Source of the DNA: Diploscapter coronatus
Lineage: Eukaryota > Nematoda > Chromadorea > Rhabditida > Rhabditidae
Length of the DNA stretch: 64,000 nucleotides
Reading direction: 5' to 3'
Assembly (NCBI GenBank): GCA_964036155.1
Contig: OZ038422.1
Coordinates: forward strand, 41,253,201-41,317,200
The position numbers and the translations under genes are program-made. Below are positions 51,091-61,795 of this stretch, one piece after another (positions within the stretch are counted from its first letter, which is position 1; the number at the start of each line of letters is the position of its first letter). The notes beneath the pieces were generated by a model, which saw only the letters and a program-made list of their open reading frames with translations, did no database searches and was not told where the DNA came from.

Positions 51091-52069
51091 TGAAAAGTGG
51101 AATATTGTTCCTGATTTTAAAATACCAATCATTCAGAAAACGAATAGCGTTTTTCCCTATAAAATATAGTCTAGGCTTAAGATATTGAAAGAATCTATTC
51201 ACTGGTCTTCAAAATTCCTGAAACATTTCTCAAACTTAAAGGAAAAATGTACAATTTTCAGGACTTGATAATCAGATAGTGAACTTAAAAATCTGAAAAT
51301 CTCCAATTTTCAGACCTCCAGTCGCATGCAAGAATGAATGAACTCCTTCAGGACAGCTGTCATCAAAGTTGCACATCCATTTGTCACCAGCGGATATCAA
51401 GGGACATCAGGTTAGAGAGTGGTCAAGTCGGAGAGAATCAGGGAAATCAGACAGAGCAGAAACACATCATCGAAAAAGCCGATAATTGAGCACTGGAATT
51501 GAAGATGGATCGGCGCATGTGGTCAATTTGGGGGAGAGGTAGAAAAAATCGCAAAAAATAATCTCGCAATATGCTTGGGAGATAGAAATTGTTATAACAT
51601 TTTCCAATAATTATTTTATGAATTAAAAATTAGCATACATTTCTCAATTTTCTATCTATATTAGGAAGAAGTTAGAGAACAAATAATGAAGATCTAGATG
51701 AGAAGCACCCACATTGAAAAAAGTCGGTGATTGAGCGAACATCCAATCGAGCAATGACTCAGTTTCTTTGCACATGCGGCCAATTTGTGTGAGTTTTGTC
51801 TCTCTAGCTCTGATCTTTCGTCGAGCTCTCTCCCCAAGATGCCATGCTATTTCCTTATCTTCTCTATCTCGTCTTCTCTATCAAAAACCCTTGCTATTTC
51901 TCAATCCCGAACCCAGATTCCATAAATCTCTTCCAGCTAAAAGTAGTCCAGTAGCTTCTGACAAGTAGACAAGTGACATAACAATCGGCTATTCGTACCA
52001 GATACTACTAAGATAAAAAGGCAAAGAAGAGATTTCATACACCTACGAAATAGATTAGAGAAATGACTT

Positions 52070-52152
52070 CTAGACGGACCTAGGGAGCACTTTCGTCAGA
52101 CGAAAATAAACTATAGGGGGTAGGTCGCACGAGCGAATTCATAGTTATAACT
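52070..52152 (+). mobile_element. Family D element, truncated copy
   Basis: ACGGACCTAGGGAGCACTTTCGTCAGACGAA and TAGGTCGCACGAGCGAATTCATAGTTATAA repeat the left half of the element at 0.81-1.01 kb; the right half is missing. It abuts the Kelch pseudogene fragment. Confidence 0.6.
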
Positions 52153-52159
52153 CGAGGAT

Positions 52160-52430
52160 CCAGTTTCCCAACTGTTCTCCGCTCAGCACAACCAATTATA
52201 TGTGGTGGATTATTATATGGTTTATTTTTTAATTTCATCATCATTATTTACAATTTTCAATGTTCAGTAACTGGCTGTTGGAGTGGAAAGATATTTCGAT
52301 TATCTGATGATGAACGAGAGTGGATTGAAGTGGGAGAAATTGGAGATAATCGAAGCTGTTTTACATCGCACCACTAAATGGAAAAATTTATATTATTGGA
52401 GGACAGAAGTAAATTTTGGAGGAATTCGAG
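52160..52430 (+). pseudogene. Inverted, decayed copy of two Kelch exons
   Basis: Plus strand, opposite to the Kelch/kinase gene. 52165-52215 encodes FPTVLRSAQPIICGGLLY, matching the Kelch-array exons at 56.9 and 55.75 kb (PLPIAFAQAITCDGILY). After an intron ending TGTTCAG at about 52268, the next exon encodes GKIFRLSDDEREWIEVGEI, matching RKIYRLSDDELEWTEIGEI. A one-base frameshift near 52358 then breaks the frame; beyond it, in the shifted frame, is APLNGKIYIIGGQK, again Kelch. So this is a remnant of a paralogous array in inverted orientation, ending next to the 3' end of the kinase gene. Confidence 0.8.
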
Positions 52431-52497
52431 AATTGAATCATCAAGTAGCTTCATTTGATGAAAATTCATATTTTCAAAAATACTTTATTGAGCTAAA

Positions 52498-54250
52498 TTA
52501 CTCCAAAATTGTGGATACAGGACAAATATCACTCAAATTGTCAGAGTCGGAGTCTTCATGAGTTTCGAGGTAACCGTAATAATTTGTTATCATCAGGAGG
52601 CACTTGGAAATCTCCGATTTTAGCTGAAAAATCAATTCTCTCAGAGAGCGAATAATACTCACCTCATCAAATGATAGTCGACCCTCAGGATTTATACTCC
52701 AGCATTTCTCCATCAGTTCATACCTAAAAACCAAATGTTATTCAGAAGAGATCATGCCTCACATTTCATCAGGACACAATTCCGGTTTCGGAAGTCGATT
52801 TCCTTCTCTTAAATGAGCCATCAAATCAGACGGTGCAATGTCGTGGTAGGGTCGTTGTCCTAGAGAGTAAAATTCATAGAGGGTCACACCAAATGACCAG
52901 CTAAATGATTATCTTATCAAAAAAAAAACATCTAATCTCTGATAATTACACATCGCTCTTTGATGAAAACTCGGAATTAGTAAATGCCTCGGGAGCCGTC
53001 CACTTCAGAGGCAGCAATCCTCTCACCACTTTATCCGATTCATCACTTTTGATGGCTAATCCAAAGTCAGATATCTGCAACAAGATCACAAATTGATTAC
53101 CAATTCTCGAAACTGCATACCTTTGCCTTGTGGCCCTTGGTCAAAAGAACATTTCTTGCTGCTAGATCTCGGTGCACAATATCTTTAGAGGCCACATAAC
53201 TCTGAAGTTGATCAGGAATGATGCATGAGTGAGAATTGAGAATTGGGAATCTATTACCATTCCGTCGCAAACTTGCCAAGCAAATGATGTGATTTCTTTA
53301 ATACTGATAGTTCCACTCTAGACTGGATATTTACAAGCTGAGATATTAAAGTCATTTACCTTGAAACTTTCTTCATTATCAATAAGGTATTTCAAAATGT
53401 CGCCTAGTTCACAGTGTTCGAGTATCATCAAGGGAATGAATTTACTGGGTACGTAACCGTACATGCTGAATGTCAAAATCATGGTTTATGAAGGGTTTAA
53501 CATTCAACTTTTACCTAACAATATGCAGATTGTATTCGAGTCGTTTCATAATTTCAATTTCTCGATAAAAGTCCTCATGATCTCGATCAGATGCATGTCC
53601 TTGAAGACGTTTCATTGCCACATGAAATAAATTCATAAAGTTGACTCTATCACTTCAAAGGCTACTTCGACTACGTCCTTTTTTGAATTTGGATGTAAAT
53701 GAACTTCGATATTACGGCTAATCGAAAATAGGGGAATCCGACCTATTAATTTTCATTTCATTGCAGAACGATAAATGAAAACTATTCGAACCAGACACAA
53801 CTCCAACATAAACCTCGGAAAATGCTCCCTTTCCTAGTAGTCGATCCTCATAAATTTCCACTTCTGATTGTTTGATCGCCCAAGCGTCCCTATAATTCAT
53901 CTTCTAATCAGATATTCGAGCATTCGTACATACTCTTTAAAATCCGAACAATTAATGTATTCGTTACGATGCTTAGAGTTTCTAAAATGAAAGAAAGCGC
54001 ATTTTGTTTTAAAAAATCGATTACTTTAAATGATTTGAGATGAATATGTCGATGTGTTTCCGTCTATAGTAAATCGTACAAACGACGAATATGATAGATA
54101 AGACAAATACCATTGGAATAGAGATGATTAGGGCTGATGATATTTATTATTTATTATAGGATATTGTCAAATGATCTCACTTATTTTTCCATAATCGGTA
54201 GATGAAGTGGGAGTTGATGAGGTAGGAGTCTTTGGATCCTGATTCATTTC
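52498..54250 (-). CDS. Receptor tyrosine kinase: stalk, transmembrane helix and kinase domain (3' part of a probable Kelch receptor gene)
   Basis: Minus strand. Exon 54250-54181 encodes a Ser/Thr/Pro stalk (EMNQDPKTPTSSTPTSSTDY). 54133-54025 is a membrane helix (IPMVFVLSIIFVVCTIYYRR). A juxtamembrane exon, 53981-53934, follows. The kinase domain shows the glycine loop GKGAFSEV (about 53830), VAMK lysine (about 53610), IVHRDLAARN (53201-53121), DFGLA (53074-52950), LKWTAPEA, DVWSFGVTLYEFYSLGQRP and CWSINPEGRL. HRDLAARN and TAPEA mark the tyrosine class. The stop TAA is at 52498 with AATAAA about 10 nt beyond. All catalytic residues are present. Two joints are unresolved: between 53.94 and 53.90 kb, and near 53.64 kb, the frames do not connect by a normal intron (micro-introns, assembly indels or decay). 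No signal peptide was found between 54.25 and 55.19 kb, and exon 54250 is in phase with the upstream Kelch exons, so I read both as one gene. Confidence 0.9.
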
Positions 54251-54542
54251 CTGTAACATTCTTAGTGTGAAAGTATCACAAAATCATAAAGAAACGCATT
54301 TATGGGGTAATCGAGTATGTCTACAATAAATCTGAAGATTTTTCGTCATTTTTTCAACAAATTTACGAAACGATTTTTTCCTGATTTTTCTTTTCCCACT
54401 ATTAGATATAGGCCTAAGGAATTTTTGCACTCAAATTGCAAAGTAGGCTGGCTTATCATATTATCACAAAAAGAAATTATCGAAATTTTAGAATGTTCCA
54501 GAAACAAGCAAAGAAATTCAAACGAACGTCCTTAAAAAGCCG

Positions 54543-54722
54543 TTCTCCCTTTGAAATGGCTTTTTGAATAGTTCACCCCTTCACCTGCTCACCCTTTTGA
54601 ATAGTTCACCCTCTTAAATTGGTCACCCCTTTGAATTGTTAAGGGTGAACAGGGTGAACTATTCAAAGGGGTGAGCGGGTGAAGGGGTGAACTATTCAAA
54701 AAGCCCTTTGAAATAGCCTTTG
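54543..54722. mobile_element. Family F foldback element (intronic)
   Basis: Arms of about 55 bp, GGCTTTTTGAATAGTTCACCCCTTCACC then GAATAGTTCACCCT, are inverted at 54650-54710, with an internal loop that itself repeats AGTTCACC/GGTCACC. It lies in the intron between the Kelch exons and the kinase stalk exon. Confidence 0.8.
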
Positions 54723-55199
54723 CTCTATTCACTGCAAAGGCAGGGCACGCTTTTTGCTTGACAAAAAATGAAGAAAAGGGGTTTTCGAATCATCATTTTC
54801 AGAAATTCATATCTTTGGTTACACTGATCCGTTTTTCATGCGATTTCCTGCTATAAGCTTGATTAGCCCATCAGATTTTGAGAAAAATACTTTCATAATT
54901 CTGCCTTCATATAGGGAATATCACTTGCGCTCCCTAGATAAAAGAGCAAAGTTCCACTTAACAATCGATAATCTAATCATAATTAGCACTAATTGCCATT
55001 AATTATCGATAGTTAACGGACAATTAGTGAAATTTCGACAGAAAATCGAAAAATGAGAATTTCGCGTGAAAAATTCTCACAATGGAAGCCGCAACGCATG
55101 AGAACGCAATGCGTTTCGCACCTCCCCCTTTCACGAAGGGCACTGGCGACGGACTTGTCATTCACAATGGACAATAATAATAATAATATATTAATTTAC

Positions 55200-58100
55200 T
55201 TTTTCAACTATTTCCCATCTATTCGCCTGTGGATCGTATTCCTCAATTGAATTACGAAAATTGTCAAATAGCACTTTTTGAAGTCTAAGTTAACAAATAT
55301 TTCGTACAAAAATATGCAAAATCTCAGCTCACCCTCCGATTGCATACAATTTCCCGTTGGCGACAATGAGCGAATGTTCATGTCTCTCATAATTCATATC
55401 AGCGATTCGAGAAATTCGACTGCCAACTGGAGCTGAGGGATCGAAACACAGACAGGATTTGAATGTATTATTATAACTAAATATATAATGATACATTAAT
55501 TATCATATAAAATTAACGTTTTCCATCCTCCAGTTATATAAATTTTCCCATTAAGCGATGCAATTCCGGAATAGCCCCGTGTTTCTGGAATCTCTCCTAT
55601 TTCAATCCATTCTCGTTCATCGTCTAATAATCTATATATCTTTCTATTTCCAAAACCATCAATAACTGAATGTCCATAATTACAATAATGAATATGCTAT
55701 AATGTGACCGTATAAAATTTCATCACATGTTACTGTTTGAACAAGATTAATTGAAAAAGGAAATTTAGGTCCTGTTTGCCATCTTCCATCTATTAAAACC
55801 TGAATAAATTATTTCATGGTCTTTCATCCGATCTTCTTACATCAACTCGATTCGTATTTCCACCCAAATAATACAATTTGTCTTTGAAATAAGCGACAGA
55901 TGCGTCGCGCCATTCAGGAGGAGCTGGACCTGTAAAATTATTTGAATCGATCATTCATGGATTTGCTGATAAAACCTCTTGAAAATTGTCGAGTATTCAG
56001 ATCGAAAATTTCAAACAAGTTGCTATAAGATGCAATTGCAAAAATCTGAACTTTGATAAATTATTCAAAATAACGAACATAAGAGTTTACTTTATTCTGT
56101 GTAGTTGCTACTTGAAATGGCCGATAATAATTGTGAAATTTTGCAATCTCTTCGACTGAGTAGGTAAATGAATTGAATAAGCCTATTCTTCCTTCATATT
56201 TGCCATTATTATTTGAATAGAAGTCTAAATTATAATAAATTATTAAATCTTCTATTCGTTAAATTTATTCTTATTTCTTACGATAGAATAAAATGCTATC
56301 CAAATTATTGAATAAATTGTCTCCACCAATTTGCAAATGAATTTTTTCGACTTCTCGCCATTTATCTGTTTTTGGATTGTATTCCTCGATTGAGTTGCAG
56401 AAAACGTGAAACATGATGTCGTGAAATCTAGGTTAGCAAATATTTCGTATAAAGATATGCAAAATCTCAGCTCACCCTCCGATTGCATATAATTTCCCGT
56501 TAGCGACAATGTGCGAATGTTGATGTCTTCCATAATTCATATCAGCGATTCGAGAAATTCGACTGTCAACTGGAGCTGAGGGGTCGAAACACAAACAGGA
56601 GTTCAATGCAAAAAAATCACTAAATATACAATGATACATTATTTATCATACAAAATTAACTACCGTGATCCTCCAGTAATGTAAATTTTTTCATTTAGCG
56701 ATGCAACTTCGAATGAACCTCGTCCTTCTGGAATCTCTCCAATTTCAGTCCATTCCAGTTCATCGTCTGATAATCGATATATCTTTCTATTTCCAAAACC
56801 ATCAATAACTGAATGTCCATAGTTACAATAATGAATATTCTATAATGTGACCGTATAAAATTCCATCGCATGTTATTGCTTGAGCAAATGCAATTGGAAG
56901 AGGAAATGTAGGTCCTGTTTGCCATTCTCCATCTATTAAAACCTGAATAAATTATTTCATGGACTTTCATCCGATCTTCTTACATCAACTCGATTTGTGC
57001 TTCCACCCAAATAATACAATTTGCCTTTGAAATAAGTCACAGATCCACCATTACGCCATTCAGGAGGATCTGGACCTGTAAAATTCTTTGAATCGATCAT
57101 TCATGGATTTGTTGAACAGACCTTTTGAAATTTGTCGAGTATTCAGATCGAAAATTTCAAACAAATTGCTATAAGATGCAATTGCAAAAATCTGAACTGA
57201 TAAATTATTCAAAATAACGAACATGAGAGTTTACTTTATTCTGTGTAGTTGCTACTTGAAATGGGTCATAATAATTGTGAAATTTTGCAATCTCATCTAC
57301 TGAGTAGGTATGTGAATCGAACAAACATATTTTTCCTTCCTTATCACGACTATTTGAATATAAATCTAAATTATAATAAATTATTGAATCTTTTATTCCA
57401 TTAAATTTATTCTTATTTCTTACAGTAAAACAAAATTATATGCAAATTATTGGATGAATTGTCTCCGCCAATCTGCAAATTATTGATATTTCGGGCTAAT
57501 TCATTCATTGTATTATTAATCAATGGGATTTCAATTTCTTTCTGGAACCATCACTTCCATTTTAGTTATGAGCTATGTATTTTCAAAATGCAAAAAACGA
57601 CATTTTGGATCACTCATCAAACCTCCCAACGGTTTATGATGAATTGAAGTCTTGCGATAATGTTTAGACAGGAATCATGCATGGAGAGATCCTGCCGCAT
57701 CTATTTTGTGTTCTCGCATTGTAAAACGGAAATTTTGATACATTATTTTGATATTGAAACAAGAAATGAATCCATTTTCATTCGTTACTGCCGTTTTTTC
57801 TTTGAATCTTTGCAACTCCCTCCCTCAAGTGAACGAGAAATGACGATTTTGGACAATTTTCAATCGTTTGGATATATCCGAAAATCGTGATCGCGAATTC
57901 AATTGACGAAAAATGCCAGCAAAATTGGAAATTCGGAAAACGTAATCAACCTTACATAACAACTTACCGATTGGGAAATTGATCTCTTTTTCACAGCTTC
58001 CTGAATTGGAGGTTCCTTGAATTCGATTTCTTCATTCTCCATCCGTTTGTCGGAAGCATCTGGGTTATTCACCATTGGCTTTATGATCTTATTCTACATA

Positions 58101-58927
58101 ATAAGTAGCGCACATTTTATGTGGCATCAAAAAGAGAGATTCTTTGTTTTCTTCTAAATTTTAGGCATTTTGGGTAGCTTATATCAATAATGCTTTAATA
58201 TGATGCTATCGCAAATAAAGTCACTTTAACTGTTTTTCAGCCAGCTAAAATCTAATATAGCAGAAGCACTAATATTTATGAATGAAGATCACCTCAATAT
58301 TTGAGCGATAGTGTAACAGGTGGAAAGTAAAAGAACAATCAAAAGAATTCACGGATACTAATAGGTTTCGAGTCAAACATTTTCTTTAGGAATCAAATCT
58401 AAAATGGCCATTTAGCAATTGTTGCAACTCATGAGGCTCCATCGACCTTTCAAAGTTGACAAATATTTCTTCACATGTTCTATCGAAGAATTTTACCGCG
58501 ATTATCATTTTAATCGCGCACTTCCACCAAGTACCTGCACTTCTTCTAGACATAGTTTAAAAAACAATTCCCGACTTTTCCTTTCTGAGAGGGTGAGTAA
58601 AAAGTCTGGGTCGTTTTTCAATTATAAAATCTACGTTATAAAAATCATAAATTCATGACGAAATAAAATAAAAATATACAGATAGATAGAATATGTATAG
58701 GAGAAGGTAATATTCAAGCTTCTGGAAAGGTTTTGCTATTTTTATTCCGGTGGTGATTTTTAAAAGTAAATCTAAAGCGACCCAGACTTTTGCGCACCCT
58801 ATAAATATTTGAACAATGAAAATCTTGACTTACCTTTAGCTACATTCTTAGTACTATCTTGTTTATTTCCTGAGATGAGCTGAGACTGGTTTATTAGTAA
58901 TAATAGTGGAAATAGCTTCAATAACAT
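55200..58927 (-). CDS. Secreted/extracellular Kelch-repeat array (probable ectodomain of the adjacent tyrosine kinase)
   Basis: Minus strand, 17 exons in phase: 58927-58834, 58059-57968, 57472-57424, 57365-57235, 57191-57122, 57075-56984, 56942-56852, 56808-56664, 56619-56476, 56427-56282, 56224-56091, 56045-55976, 55929-55841, 55799-55709, 55665-55518, 55476-55333, 55284-55200, totalling 605 codons. The start is a signal peptide (MLLKLFPLLLLINQSQLISG). Two homologous blocks of seven exons each follow, with Kelch signatures KLYYLGGSTNRVDV, KIYRLSDDELEW, KIYITGG, HSHIVANGKLYAIGG and SIEEYNPKTDKW; each block makes about five blades, and exon 10 bridges them. The array ends EYDPQANRWEIVEK at a GTAAAT donor; reading through gives a stop two codons later. 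The donor is phase 0 and fits the acceptor at 54250. Extracellular Kelch propellers usually bind proteins or sugars. If not fused, this would be a secreted Kelch protein. Confidence 0.85.
58588..58802. mobile_element. Family G miniature element (intronic)
   Basis: AGGGTGAGTAAAAAGTCTGGGTCG on the left, and the reverse complement of CGACCCAGACTTTTGCGCACCCT on the right. Terminal inverted repeats of about 24 bp around 165 bp of AT-rich filler, followed by TA. The ends recall Tc1/mariner-type elements. It lies in the first intron of the Kelch gene. Confidence 0.7.
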
Positions 58928-58986
58928 AAGGGTATTTTATCTGCAAAAATATCTTAAGAGCCATTTCACGAATAACTGTAACAAGG

Positions 58987-59898
58987 GTCCGGACAATTGT
59001 AAAAGTGTCCTGGATCCGAACCAAACCTGTATGGGTTGAGTCCGGATTCGAAATACTTTTGCAATTGTTCGGTCACTCTTTATATTTTGTTCTGGTTATT
59101 CAAAGAATGCGTCTTAAATAATACTTGATTTTGAAAGACTTACTAAATTGTTCAGCAATAATAAATACGAACTAAGAAATGTGTGAACAGTAAGAACTAA
59201 CAACTGAGTCAGTTCTGACTGTTCAAAGAGAAAGACTCTAGTAAATTTCGGATCGTTATTAAAATTTCGATTGCAATGATATTTATCAATCGATTAGAGG
59301 GAAGCGTTATCGAATTCTCTCAATTTTCGTATATAGCATGTCCCGAAATTCTGGGTACACCCCTTAAATCGAGAATTTACATAATCTACTATGTATACAA
59401 ATGCTAATTTTCGCTGTATATAAATTCTGAAGAGTGGAGAAGCATAACTCAAAAAGAAATAAAGCATGCATGTTGTTTACAAAGCGTAATTTGAGCAAAA
59501 TGCTATATTAAGACGCATTCTTTGAATAACCCGAACAAAATATAAAGAGTGGTCGGACAATTGCAAAAGTATCTCGGATCCGAACCAAGCCCATATGGGT
59601 TGAGTTCGGATTCGAAATACTTTTGCAATTGTTCGGTCATTCTTTATATTTTGTTCTAACTACTCAAAGAGTGAATCTTAAATAATACTTGATTTTGAAA
59701 GACTTACTAAATGGTCCAACAATAATAAATACGAACTAAGAAATGTGTGAACAGTAAGAACTAACAACTGAGTCAGTTCTGACTGTTCAAAGAGAAAAAT
59801 TCTAGTAAATTTCGGGTCGTTATTAAAATTTCGATTGCAATGATATTTATCAATCGATTAGAGGGAAACGTTATCGAACTCTCTCGATCTTCGTATAT
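58987..59898 (+). repeat. Direct duplication of a 350-bp unit containing a hairpin element
   Basis: 58987-59336 and about 59553-59898 are near-identical, including GAACTAAGAAATGTGTGAACAGTAAGAACTAACAACTGAGTCAGTTCTGACTG and a following GATTGCAATGATATTTATCAATCGATTAGAGGG. Each begins with an inverted-repeat hairpin (GGACAATTGCAAAAGTAT...ATACTTTTGCAATTGTTCGGTC). A third half-copy of the hairpin is at 60086-60135. The units lie upstream of the Kelch gene start. Confidence 0.9.
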
Positions 59899-60139
59899 TA
59901 AGAGTTTTTTTTCTGTGTTTGATGGCGATATTTTTATACCGATAAGTAACTCGGCGTTTTGAGCGGTGGTGGAAAGATCGTAATCATGTAGTCATTGAAA
60001 ACGTCGAAATGACAAAAAAAAACTTTTTTAAATTACCTACCTTTTTCTTAAGAGCCATTCTACGAATAACTGTAATAAGGGTCCGGACAATTGCAAAAGT
60101 ATTTCGAATCCAAACCAAATCCATATGGGTGGATACACC

Positions 60140-61790
60140 CATGGGCCCTAATCACAAAAATGGGGAGATCAGGGCCCGTACCAAAGTCCTAGATTGAACT
60201 CAGTCCAATCAGTTAGATTCACCTGAGGACTAGACTCATCTCGTAAAAAGATGGCGTCAATCTAACTCAATAGTTCACAAAGAAAATGTTTGGAAAATCA
60301 GATAAATTTATATTGGGGACGTGCAGAAAGGCCTAATTTAGCTGTCTATAAAGTCAAAATTGCAAAATAATTAGGTAATTATCTCTTAATTAGTTAGAAT
60401 GAGCTCTATCCAAAAATTCATCAAAGTTAGGCTGAGCCCAATCGAGTTAGATTGAACCAGTTAAATGGATCTAACCTTCGATTGAACTCCGCCTAACGTT
60501 CGGCCGAGCGAAATAGCGTGCATATTGGAGGAGTGTACCTCAGCCGAATATTGGGGGACAACTCTGCCTCCCCAACTTCCGTCGCAGCTCAAAAAGGGAA
60601 GAACTAGTTCGATTAAACTTCGTTGAAAGCGCTCATTATTCGATTCGCTTCAATTGTTTCAATTTTCGCCTTAGTTTTCTCATATTCTATCCTTATCTCA
60701 TTATTTCAAGCTCTTTGAAATATTCCAATCTTCTCTTCAAAACTCGTTCTACTGCATCGGAACAGCTTCTAATAGTTTTAATTTAAACCAAGTCCTCACA
60801 TTGTCCTATGATTTTTGCGAATATTGTGGAGTCTATCCAATAAAAATGCAAGTAAAACTAAATAAGAGATCATTTTAGCGCGATTTAACCGTCGTCAATA
60901 AAATATTTTACCTACCTCTTATTCTTTGACAAAATAATTTTATCATGAAGTAAAATGAAAGTACCCTTCACGCGGGGGTTTTTTTTAATTATATTTAATT
61001 ATTGAGATAATTGCTACCAAATTCATAGTTTTTCACTAATTTGCATTAATTTCGCTGCTTGATTACGAATGAAATCTTGATGAGGAGATAGATCAAGAAT
61101 ATTAATAACGCAGAAAAAAGAGTCTATCGGAAACGAGAATTTACTAGAGAGGTGTCAGAAAGATACGCTTTCTCTCTTCATTATGCACGTTATTTCATCG
61201 AAGGGACGGAGGAAGTTTCAATCGCCTGCATTCCCCTTTACATGTTCGAATGATCGTTTTTTTGCGCATTAACAATGCAGTGATTTGATGTAAAATCATT
61301 TCAGGTTCAATGCTAAAACTTCTTGGAAGTGTTAAAAATCAAAGTCTGAAACACCTTCTAAACATTGAACACGAATTAATGATGCGTGCACTGATGCTTG
61401 TAATCATGTGAAAGGACAAAATATGATCATAATCTCATTTTCATAACAAGGAATAGAATTCTCCTCGTTTAATCCCAGATGAAATTGCCTTTAACTTTAT
61501 CATATCATTTAGATTTTCTTAACTTCAAACTTTTAGAATTTACCTCGAAAATTCATTATTATACCAAATATCATTCGTTTGCATCGTCATCAAAGCAGAT
61601 GTTTCATGAGTTTTCAGCACAAAATCTATAGGCTCCAACAAAATTCAAATAATTGACAGTCAAAAGTGTCTAGACCGGCCGTCTATTTGAAAATTATTGC
61701 TAAATTATATTCAATATCTATTTATAACTCAATTTCACCAGAGATAGTGTAATAAATTGACCTATTATATTCTGTATGGTTTAAAATTAT
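60140..61790. other. Intergenic; possible further inverted repeat
   Basis: 60190-60500 carries weakly inverted copies of TTAGATTGAACC/AATCTAACTCG-like phrases, possibly an old element. No gene seen. Confidence 0.35.
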
Positions 61791-61795
61791 GATAA

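Larger units (their letters stand above)
44950..52000. other. Gene-poor stretch with purine-rich blocks
   Basis: May hold upstream exons of the RA-domain gene, but none could be supported. The blocks 46640-46840, 47240-47880, 49600-49810 and 51390-51680 have purine-rich plus strands with recurring GTCAGAGAAC/GTCAGAG and GGAAATAGTAT/CAATAGTATGG phrases; 51790-51960 is the pyrimidine-rich equivalent. Short frames here (e.g. 45412-45600, 46646-46963, 47610-47903, 49579-49869, all minus) lie opposite the purine strand and look compositional. Confidence 0.5.
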
